NCBI GenBank assembly: GCA_003241685.1
Contig: QFPJ01000023.1
Coordinates: 1-45,054, forward strand
Reading direction: 5' to 3'
Origin: Sphingopyxis macrogoltabida
GTDB taxonomy: Bacteria; Pseudomonadota; Alphaproteobacteria; Sphingomonadales; Sphingomonadaceae
Length of the DNA: 45,054 nt
Shown here: positions 1 through 8,011 of the stretch, one piece after another
How the letters are laid out: each line of letters begins with the position of its first letter
Position numbering within the stretch: the first letter of the stretch is position 1
Made by a program: the position numbers and the translations under genes
The notes under the pieces: generated by a model
The model's input: only the letters and a program-made list of their open reading frames with translations
What the model was told of the DNA's origin: nothing
Database searches by the model: none

Positions 1-2240
<2,240 letters not shown>

Positions 2241-2270
2241 GCCGGACGATCAAGGCTGTCTTTCGTCGCA

Positions 2271-2294
2271 AAAAGCACGTTTGGGGGCGCTTTT
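2271..2294 (+). terminator. possible weak terminator after lon
   Basis: AAAAGC (2271-2276) pairs with GCTTTT (2289-2294) around a 12-nt loop, ending in four T. The stem is short and AT-rich; it lies 30 bp after the lon stop. Weak candidate only. Confidence 0.3.
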
Positions 2295-2308
2295 CTCCCA
2301 TTTTTGCT

Positions 2309-2337
2309 TTGACAAGCGGGGGGTAAACATCCTTAGT
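2309..2337 (+). promoter_or_regulatory. candidate sigma-70 promoter for the HU gene
   Basis: A perfect TTGACA (2309-2314) is followed after 17 bp by CTTAGT (2332-2337). This is a weak -10 but correctly spaced, about 60 bp upstream of the HU start codon. It fits an abundant protein having its own promoter apart from lon. Inference from motif and position only. Confidence 0.45.
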
Positions 2338-2396
2338 GGCGCGCCATGGCACGACCATGAATCATTCAATCCAACCAACGCAGGGGTTCCTTAGGC

Positions 2397-2669
2397 ATGA
2401 ACAAACAAGACCTGATCGCCGCCGTCGCTGACTCGAGCGGTCTGACCAAGGGAGATGCGAGCAAGGCCGTCGAAGCCGTCTTCGACGCAATCACTGCTTC
2501 GCTGAAGAAGGGCGGCGAAGTCCGTCTCGTCGGCTTCGGCACCTTTGCCGTCAGCAAGCGCAAGGCCTCGACCGGCCGCAACCCGCGCACCGGCGAAACG
2601 ATGACCATCGCGGCGTCGAACCAGCCGAAGTTCAAGGCCGGTAAGGCCCTGAAGGATGCCGTCAACTAA
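2397..2669 (+). CDS. hupB: DNA-binding protein HU
   Basis: This 90-residue protein is a canonical HU: it binds DNA non-specifically as a dimer and compacts and bends the nucleoid. The N-terminal helices (MNKQDLIAAVADSSGLTKGD) and the beta-arm signature GRNPRTGE with the following KFKAGKALK tail are all present, and the length equals the family norm. It sits directly downstream of lon, as in many proteobacteria, but has its own candidate promoter and is closed by a strong hairpin, so it is probably a monocistronic unit. Confidence 0.97.
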   Translation: MNKQDLIAAVADSSGLTKGDASKAVEAVFDAITASLKKGGEVRLVGFGTFAVSKRKASTGRNPRTGETMTIAASNQPKFKAGKALKDAVN

Positions 2670-2697
2670 GCGTTGATGCCCTTCGGTACGAAACATG

Positions 2698-2725
2698 TCG
2701 GGCCATGGCGAAAGCCGTGGCCCGA
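2698..2725 (+). terminator. intrinsic terminator of the HU gene
   Basis: TCGGGCCATGGC and its near-perfect complement GCCGTGGCCCGA close a GAAA tetraloop (stem 12 bp with one mismatch), followed by TTTGT. The position 28 bp after the HU stop fits a rho-independent terminator. Confidence 0.8.
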
Positions 2726-2848
2726 TTTGTATGGCGAGCCGATTTCTGCACGGCGGTTCGGATTTCGATGAAAAGCCCGTTGCAATCATCGTCGCAGCGG
2801 CTATGGCCGTCCGGCTTTCGGACGCCGGATGCCAATCCCGACCGGAAC

Positions 2849-2923
2849 GGGCGCGTAGCTCAGTGGTAGAGCACACCCTTCACACGGGTGGGGTCGCAAG
2901 TTCAATCCTTGCCGCGCCCACCA
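2849..2923 (+). tRNA. tRNA-Val (anticodon CAC)
   Basis: A complete cloverleaf can be drawn. The acceptor GGGCGCG (2849-2855) pairs with CGCGCCC (2913-2919), the D stem is GCTC/GAGC, the anticodon stem CACCC/GGGTG encloses loop TTCACAC, and the T stem GCAAG/CTTGC encloses TTCAATC. Discriminator A and an encoded CCA (2921-2923) follow. The anticodon CAC reads GUG, so the tRNA carries valine. Total 75 nt. Confidence 0.96.
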
Positions 2924-3017
2924 TGGCCCCGACGCACGGACCGGCCCGTTCGATCCTAACCCGTGCCGGCCGGCCCATTCATCGGCTATTCAATGCCCCT
3001 GCATTAGAGACCTGGCC

Positions 3018-3326
3018 ATGATCCGCACGACCGCCCTTTTGATCGCTTCCGCCTTGCTCGTGGCCGCCGGTCCGCCTGCCGCCGCGCGCGGCGACCGCGA
3101 CCAGGCTCATTTGCGCGACGCCGCCGCCCAGGGGCAGGTGATTCCGCTCAACCGGCTGGTATCCGACGTGCGTTCGCGCGCGCCTTACAGCGAGATGACC
3201 TATCTGGGCGGTCCGCAATATGATGCGGGGCGCATGGTCTATGCCCTGAAATTCATGGATGGCGCGCAGGTCGTCGTCGTCTATGTCGATGCCCGCACCG
3301 GACGGATCGTGGGACGTAAACCCTGA
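3018..3326 (+). CDS. secreted PepSY-like small protein
   Basis: A 102-residue protein with a Sec signal (hydrophobic TALLIASALLVAAG, small residues up to PAAA near residue 23). The mature C-terminal half, YALKFMDGAQVVVVYVDARTGRIV, is the classic PepSY pattern (beta strands followed by a D-A-x-T-G-x-I turn). PepSY proteins of this size are periplasmic and are thought to bind or inhibit partners; none is proven here. It precedes a PhoP/PhoQ-like pair by 99 bp in the same direction, so it may be the accessory periplasmic input of that system. No strong ribosome-binding site is seen before the ATG at 3018. Confidence 0.8.
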   Translation: MIRTTALLIASALLVAAGPPAAARGDRDQAHLRDAAAQGQVIPLNRLVSDVRSRAPYSEMTYLGGPQYDAGRMVYALKFMDGAQVVVVYVDARTGRIVGRKP

Positions 3327-3338
3327 CATTATCCGTGC

Positions 3339-3363
3339 AACGACATTTTGCGATGATCGTTCC
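3339..3363 (-). promoter_or_regulatory. EcfG-type promoter motif on the minus strand
   Basis: Read on the minus strand, GGAAC (3363-3359) is followed after exactly 16 bp by CGTT (3342-3339), the EcfG general-stress consensus. It points leftward, antisense to the PepSY-like gene, with no minus-strand gene behind it. One chance match of this quality is expected in a window of this size, so the call is tentative. Confidence 0.3.
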
Positions 3364-3425
3364 GGCTTGATAGAGACGAAGGAACGGGACGGCCGCTTGC
3401 CGCCCGCGGTTGGAAAGGCGTTCGA

Positions 3426-4091
3426 ATGCGGATTTTGATTGTCGAGGACGAGCCCACCCTGGGTCCGCAGCTCAAGGCGACGCTGGAGGGGGCGGGCTAT
3501 GCCGTCGACCTTGCGACCGATGGCGAGGACGGCCATTTTCTGGGATCGACCGAAAGCTATGACGCCGCGATCCTCGACCTTGGGCTGCCCGAGATCGACG
3601 GGCTGACCGTGCTCGACCGCTGGCGGCGGGAAAAGCGCAACTTTCCGGTCCTCGTCCTGACCGCGCGTGACAGCTGGTCGGACAAGGTGGCTGGTCTCGA
3701 CGCCGGTGCCGACGACTATCTGGCCAAGCCATTCCAGACCGAGGAACTGATCGCCCGCCTGCGGGCGCTGATCCGCCGCGCGTCGGGCAATGCATCGAGC
3801 GAACTGATCGCTGGCGATGTCCGTCTCGACACGCGCTCGGGCCGCGTCACGCTGGCCGGCGAGCCGGTCAAGCTGACCGCGCAAGAATATAAGCTGCTGT
3901 CCTATCTGCTCCACCACAAGGGCAAGGTGGTGTCGCGCACCGAGCTGATCGAACATATTTACGATCAGGATTTCGACCGCGATTCCAACACGATCGAAGT
4001 GTTCGTGACGCGCATCCGAAAGAAACTGGGCGCCGATATCATCACCACCATCCGCGGCCTGGGCTACCAGCTCGACGATCCGCAGGGCTGA
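3426..4091 (+). CDS. OmpR/PhoP-family response regulator
   Basis: 221 residues: receiver domain (about 1-115) then a winged-helix DNA-binding domain (about 125-219). Phospho-acceptor D51 lies in AAILDLGLPEIDG, with acidic pocket E7-D8-E9, switch T79 and conserved K101 in DDYLAKPF. The C-terminal half carries the OmpR pattern LTAQEYKLLSYLLHHKG and the recognition-helix region SNTIEVFVTRIRKKLG. The gene starts 8 bp after a GGAAAGG ribosome-binding site and is followed 10 bp later by its kinase. Sequence and partner resemble PhoP of the PhoPQ family. The signal and regulon cannot be read from the sequence. Confidence 0.93.
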   Translation: MRILIVEDEPTLGPQLKATLEGAGYAVDLATDGEDGHFLGSTESYDAAILDLGLPEIDGLTVLDRWRREKRNFPVLVLTARDSWSDKVAGLDAGADDYLAKPFQTEELIARLRALIRRASGNASSELIAGDVRLDTRSGRVTLAGEPVKLTAQEYKLLSYLLHHKGKVVSRTELIEHIYDQDFDRDSNTIEVFVTRIRKKLGADIITTIRGLGYQLDDPQG

Positions 4092-4101
4092 TTTCGCGCC
4101 G

Positions 4102-5514
4102 ATGGCCCAGGCGCCGATGGCCAGCGACAGGGTGACGCCGGACGAGGCGCCGGGCACGGGGGCGCGCCCGGCGCTGTCGCGCCGCATCACCGGATCGCTG
4201 GCGCGGCGCATGATCGCGATCGCGGCGATCTGGATTTCGGTGCTGCTGATCGGCGGTGGCTTCGCGCTCGACCGCGTGCTGACGGGGGCGATCACCCGCA
4301 ACTTCGACTCCAGCCTGGAATATGTGCTGATCGCGATGATCCGGTCGTCGGAAATCGGTCCCGATGGCGAGGTGCGGCTGATCGAGCCGCTGGGCGACCA
4401 GCGTTTCCTCGAACCCTATAGCGGGCTTTACTGGCAGATCAGCGGCGGTTCGCAGGAACCTTATCGCTCGCGCTCCTTGTGGGAGCGCACGCTGGTCGCA
4501 CCGCGGCCGCATGTCGACGCCGCGCTGCACACCTATAACAGCAACCAGTTTCCGGAGGAGGAGCTGCGCGTTCTGGAACGCAACGTCATTCTGCCGGGCA
4601 GCAAGGTGAACTGGCGCTACCAGATCGCCCAGTCGCGCGAGGCGCTGGACCTTCAGATCGGGGCGGTGCGCGCCACATTGATCCCCAGCCTGTTTCTGCT
4701 CGGCCTCGGTCTCATCATCCTGGCGGCGCTTCAGACCTTCTACGGTCTGTGGCCGCTGCGGCATATCCGCCGCGCGATCGCGGCGATGCGCGGCGGGCAG
4801 GACCGCCGGATCGTCGCGCCCATGCCGCTGGAGGTGCAGCCGATGGTCGACGAACTCAACGCGCTGCTCGCGCATAATGAAAAACAGGCGGAAGAAGCGC
4901 GGCTGCACGCCGGCAATCTGGCCCATGCGCTGAAGACGCCGTTGACTGTCCTCGTCAACAGTGCCGCCGGTTCGGACGATGAACTGGCCCGGACCGTCCG
5001 GCGCGAGGCCGCGACGATGCAGCGACAGGTCGACCATCATCTGGCGCGTGCGCGTGCCGTCGGCCGGCGCGGCGCGGCGCAGGCGCGGGCCAATGTGTGG
5101 GACAGCGTCGACAGCGTCGCGCGCGCGGTCGGCCTTCTGTACCCCAAGGTTCGGCTGGATGCGTCGGGCGACAAGGCGCTGGTGGCGCGGGTCGAACGGC
5201 AGGACCTGGACGAACTGATCGGCAATCTGTTGGAAAACGCCGCAAAATATGGCGGCGGCAGCGTGTTCGTCACCATCCAGCGCGACGGCGCGATGGCGGA
5301 AATACTGGTCGAGGACGATGGTGCCGGCATTTCGCCTGACGACCGCCTGCGCGTCATCGACCGCGGCGTCCGCCTGGACAGCGGCAAGCCCGGCACGGGC
5401 CTCGGCCTCGCGATCGTCCGTGACGTGGCGGAGATTTACGGCGGCACGGTCGCGCTTGAGGAAAGCGAGGATCTGGGCGGGCTGCTGGTCAGACTGCGAT
5501 TGCCGGCGGGATAG
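4102..5514 (+). CDS. PhoQ-like sensor histidine kinase
   Basis: 470-residue membrane kinase. Two membrane segments (about 38-60 and 193-216) flank a periplasmic sensor of about 130 residues. A HAMP-like linker follows, then the phospho-acceptor H275 in NLAHALKTPLTVL, a HisKA variant typical of PhoQ, and a HATPase_c domain with NLLENAAKYG, VEDDGAGI and GTGLGLAI. The start at 4102 was kept because it leaves a short spacing to the regulator; ATGs at 4117 or 4207 are possible. The periplasmic part has no obvious acidic Mg2+ patch like enteric PhoQ, so the ligand is unknown. It should phosphorylate the regulator encoded just upstream. Confidence 0.9.
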   Translation: MAQAPMASDRVTPDEAPGTGARPALSRRITGSLARRMIAIAAIWISVLLIGGGFALDRVLTGAITRNFDSSLEYVLIAMIRSSEIGPDGEVRLIEPLGDQRFLEPYSGLYWQISGGSQEPYRSRSLWERTLVAPRPHVDAALHTYNSNQFPEEELRVLERNVILPGSKVNWRYQIAQSREALDLQIGAVRATLIPSLFLLGLGLIILAALQTFYGLWPLRHIRRAIAAMRGGQDRRIVAPMPLEVQPMVDELNALLAHNEKQAEEARLHAGNLAHALKTPLTVLVNSAAGSDDELARTVRREAATMQRQVDHHLARARAVGRRGAAQARANVWDSVDSVARAVGLLYPKVRLDASGDKALVARVERQDLDELIGNLLENAAKYGGGSVFVTIQRDGAMAEILVEDDGAGISPDDRLRVIDRGVRLDSGKPGTGLGLAIVRDVAEIYGGTVALEESEDLGGLLVRLRLPAG

Positions 5515-5553
5515 GTGGCTTTGGGGTGGGGGGCGGACGCCCCGCCACTCTCT

Positions 5554-5630
5554 GTCGTCATCCCGGACTTGATCCGGGATCCACCGCAGCGCTGACGTCA
5601 TGGACTCCGGATTGAGTCCGGGGTGACGAT
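5554..5630. repeat. palindromic repeat A (REP-like)
   Basis: An imperfect dyad: outer arms CGTCATCCCGGA and TCCGGGGTGACG, with smaller hairpins inside each arm (CCCGGA-CTTGA-TCCGGG and ACTCCGGATTGAGTC). It is non-coding and the first of three elements filling the gap between the kinase gene and the GST gene. Confidence 0.75.
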
Positions 5631-5673
5631 GCGTGATAGGTCGGCAATCGCTCGATTCCTGAAGTCCTCACTT

Positions 5674-5754
5674 TTGTCATTCCCGCGAAAGCGGGAACCC
5701 AGAGCGTGCGTCGGCTGCCTCCGTACTGGGTTCCCGCTTTCGCGGGGATGACAA
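5674..5754. repeat. palindromic repeat B (REP-like)
   Basis: TTGTCATTCCCGCGAAAGCG at the left is mirrored by CGCTTTCGCGGGGATGACAA at the right. The pairing continues inward through GGAACCCAG/CTGGGTTCC, giving a stem of about 29 bp with one mismatch around a 23-nt loop. Repeats with this core are scattered through sphingomonad intergenic regions (established knowledge); it may also act as a terminator or transcript stabiliser. Confidence 0.85.
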
Positions 5755-5799
5755 GGGCAGTAGAGGCCGAAACTACGCAATCGACCGCTTTCTACCCTT

Positions 5800-5873
5800 C
5801 GTAATCCCGGAATCGATCCGGCATGCATGGCGGCGCTGCCGTCATGGACGATGGATCGATTCCGGGGCGACGA
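5800..5873. repeat. palindromic repeat C (REP-like)
   Basis: Arms containing CCCGGAATCGATCC and GGATCGATTCCGGGG face each other around about 40 nt. This is a diverged relative of repeat A. With A and B it accounts for most of the 397-bp gene-free stretch 5515-5911, in which no convincing small gene or RNA gene was seen. Confidence 0.7.
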
Positions 5874-5911
5874 CGCAATACATGTCGCCTTTCGGTCGCT
5901 AGCGATCGTCC

Positions 5912-6601
5912 TCAGGCGGACCCTACTACCAATCCCCGCTGCACCGCCGGTCGGGCGAGTCCCCGTTCGAGCCATAGCTGCACATTTTTGAACCGGTCGA
6001 ACCCGACGATCTCGGCTGCGTCGTAGAAGCCGACCAGGTTTCGCACCCATCCCAGCAGCGAGATGTCGGCGATGCTGTATTCGTCGTCCATGATCCACGT
6101 CCGGCCATCGAGCCGGCCGTCGAGAACGCCCAGCAGCCGCGCCGATTCGGCGGCGTAGCGGTCCCGCGGGCGCTTGTCCTCATAGTCCTTGCCGGCGAAT
6201 TTGTGGAAGAAGCCGAGCTGACCGAAAATCGGCCCGGCGCCGCCCATCTGCCACATCAGCCACTGGATTGTTTCGTATCGGGCACCCGGATCGGCGGGCA
6301 GGAACCGGCCGGTCTTGTCGGCCAGATAGATCAGGATGGCGCCCGATTCGAACAGGGCCAGCGGCTTGCCGTCCGGCCCGTCGGGGTCGTAGATCGCCGG
6401 AATCTTGCCATTGGGATTGAGCGCCAGAAAGGCCGGGTCGTGGCTTTCGTTCGCCATGATGTCGACGCGGTGCGCCTCATAGGGCAAGCCGGTTTCCTCC
6501 AGCATGATGCTCGCCTTGACGCCGTTGGGGGTCGGCGCGCCGAAGAGTTGCAGACGGTCGGGGTGCCGTGCCGGCCATTTGGCGAAAACCGGATGGGTCA
6601 T
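5912..6601 (-). CDS. Nu-class glutathione S-transferase (YfcG/YghU-like)
   Basis: 229 residues with an N-terminal thioredoxin-fold domain (FGAPTPNGVKASIMLEETGLPYE, LNPNGKIPAI, LFESGAILIYLA) and an all-helical C-terminal domain. The T-P-N segment in place of a catalytic Ser/Tyr/Cys, and the WQMGGAGPIFGQ motif, match the YfcG/YghU (Nu) class. Those enzymes act as glutathione-disulfide-bond oxidoreductases rather than classical transferases (family knowledge). The ATG overlaps the stop of the chorismate mutase gene by 4 bp (ATGA), so the two are translationally coupled. The link to aromatic metabolism is not obvious. Confidence 0.9.
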   Translation of the reverse strand: MTHPVFAKWPARHPDRLQLFGAPTPNGVKASIMLEETGLPYEAHRVDIMANESHDPAFLALNPNGKIPAIYDPDGPDGKPLALFESGAILIYLADKTGRFLPADPGARYETIQWLMWQMGGAGPIFGQLGFFHKFAGKDYEDKRPRDRYAAESARLLGVLDGRLDGRTWIMDDEYSIADISLLGWVRNLVGFYDAAEIVGFDRFKNVQLWLERGLARPAVQRGLVVGSA

Positions 6602-6885
6602 GCGTCCTGCTCCCGCTTGGCCTGTTCGTGGTGGCGGATCACTTCGTCGATGATGAAGCGGAGGAACTTTTCGCTGAACTCGGGATCAAGCTCGGCCTCG
6701 CGTGCCAGCGTTCGCAGCCGTTCGATCTGCCGGGCTTCGCGATCCGGGTCGGCCGGGGGCAGGTCGATCGCGGCTTTCAATTCGCCGACGGCCTTTGTCA
6801 CCTTGAAGCGTTCGGCGAGCATATAGACGAGCGCGGCGTCGATATTGTCGATGCTCTGACGGAAACGGGTCAGTTGGTCGTCCAT
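6598..6885 (-). CDS. chorismate mutase, AroQ class
   Basis: 95 residues, the size of a stand-alone AroQ domain. It converts chorismate to prephenate for Phe and Tyr synthesis. The helical pattern R-x2-IDNIDAALVYMLAERFKVTKAVGELKA and the later DPDREARQIERLRTLA and IIDEVIRHHE match the all-helical mutase fold, with the conserved Arg and Lys residues for substrate binding. The start at 6885 has AGGAGC upstream and gives the normal domain length. A longer frame continues upstream across the promoter region but is not needed. The GST gene overlaps its end by 4 bp. Confidence 0.92.
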   Translation of the reverse strand: MDDQLTRFRQSIDNIDAALVYMLAERFKVTKAVGELKAAIDLPPADPDREARQIERLRTLAREAELDPEFSEKFLRFIIDEVIRHHEQAKREQDA

Positions 6886-6990
6886 GCACGGCTCCTGTTT
6901 GATCGCGGCAGGCTTGGCACCGGCCGGGGGGTGGAAGCAAGCCGAAAGTCGTTGCAAATCGAACGCCCTGCGGCCAAGGCTCGCGGCGAC

Positions 6991-8004
6991 ATGACTGCGG
7001 AAATCCATCAGCTTCACGGGCAAAGGCCGCCCTCGCTCGATCCGATGATGGCCCTTGTCGCCGCCGACATGAACGAGGTGAATGCGGTCATTCTCGACCG
7101 GATGCAGTCGCAGGTTCCCCTGATCCCCGAACTGGCCGGCCATCTGATCGCCGGGGGCGGCAAGCGGATGCGGCCGATGCTGACGCTGGCCTGCGGCAAG
7201 CTGCTTGACTATCCGGGCCGCCGCCATTGCAAGCTTGCAGCCGCGGTCGAGTTCATTCACACCGCGACCCTGCTCCACGACGATGTCGTCGACAAATCCG
7301 ACCTGCGCCGCGGCCGCAAGACCGCGAACATAATCTGGGGCAACAGTGCGTCGGTCCTGGTCGGCGATTTCCTGTTCAGCCGCGCCTTCGAGATGATGGT
7401 CGAGGACGGATCGCTGAAGGTGCTGAAAATCCTCAGCCGCGCGTCGGCGGTGATCGCGGAGGGCGAGGTCAACCAGCTGAGCGCCCAGCGCCGGATCGAG
7501 ACGAGCGAGGATCAATATCTGGCGATCATCAACGCCAAGACTGCCGAACTCTTTGCGGCGGCGTGCAAGATTGCCGCCGTCGTCGCCGAACGCGACGACG
7601 CGACCGAGGCCGCGCTGGACGCCTATGGCCGCAACCTCGGCGTCGCCTTCCAGCTTGTCGACGATGCGATCGACTATGTTTCCGACGCCGAAACGATGGG
7701 CAAGGGCGTTGGCGACGATTTCCGAGATGGCAAGGTGACGCTGCCCGTCATCCTGGCCCATGCGCGGGGCAATGCGGAAGAACGCGAGTTCTGGAGGCTG
7801 GCGATCACCGGCCACCGCACATCGGACGAGGATCTCGCGCAGGCGACCGGCCTGCTGCACAAGCATGACGCGGTCGCCGACACGCTGGCGCGGGCGCGTC
7901 ACTATGGTCAGCGCGCGGTCGATGCGATCGGCGGTTTCCCCGCCAGCCAGGCGAAAGCGGCGCTGACCGAAGCGGTCGCCTTTGCGGTCGCGCGCGCTTA
8001 TTGA
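6991..8004 (+). CDS. ispB: polyprenyl (octaprenyl-type) diphosphate synthase
   Basis: 337 residues of the trans-isoprenyl diphosphate synthase family. It makes the long side chain of ubiquinone by repeated addition of isopentenyl diphosphate. Both aspartate-rich motifs are present: LLHDDVVDKSDLRRG (first, with the usual Arg pair) and QLVDDAIDY (second), plus GGGKRMRP and GNSASVLVGDFLFSRAF. The ATG at 6991 was chosen because the family N terminus starts about 20 residues before LDPMMALVAADM; the frame is open further upstream but that part lies antisense to chorismate mutase. Chain length (C40-C50) cannot be read with certainty. HrpB follows 7 bp downstream. Confidence 0.93.
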   Translation: MTAEIHQLHGQRPPSLDPMMALVAADMNEVNAVILDRMQSQVPLIPELAGHLIAGGGKRMRPMLTLACGKLLDYPGRRHCKLAAAVEFIHTATLLHDDVVDKSDLRRGRKTANIIWGNSASVLVGDFLFSRAFEMMVEDGSLKVLKILSRASAVIAEGEVNQLSAQRRIETSEDQYLAIINAKTAELFAAACKIAAVVAERDDATEAALDAYGRNLGVAFQLVDDAIDYVSDAETMGKGVGDDFRDGKVTLPVILAHARGNAEEREFWRLAITGHRTSDEDLAQATGLLHKHDAVADTLARARHYGQRAVDAIGGFPASQAKAALTEAVAFAVARAY

Positions 8005-8011
8005 GGCGCGC

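Noticed and set aside
3389..3420. GGAAC at about 3391 as a forward EcfG promoter for the response regulator gene
   Set aside because: No CGTT occurs 16 or 17 bp downstream; the nearest GGTT is too far away.
2979..4301. Long open frame on the minus strand opposite the two-component genes, and similar long antisense frames elsewhere (e.g. 7805-10195, 29812-32667, 40978-43962)
   Set aside because: They mirror real genes with clear family motifs on the other strand, have Arg/Ala/Gly/Asp-dominated nonsense composition and lack ribosome-binding sites. They arise from the GC-rich third-position bias.
5515..5911. CRISPR-like array in the repeat-rich gap
   Set aside because: The repeats are inverted rather than direct, differ from each other, and have no regular spacers.
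6921..6950. TTGGCAC in the ispB upstream region as a sigma-54 promoter
   Set aside because: The required TTGC element is not found 4-5 bp downstream, so the match is only half a site.
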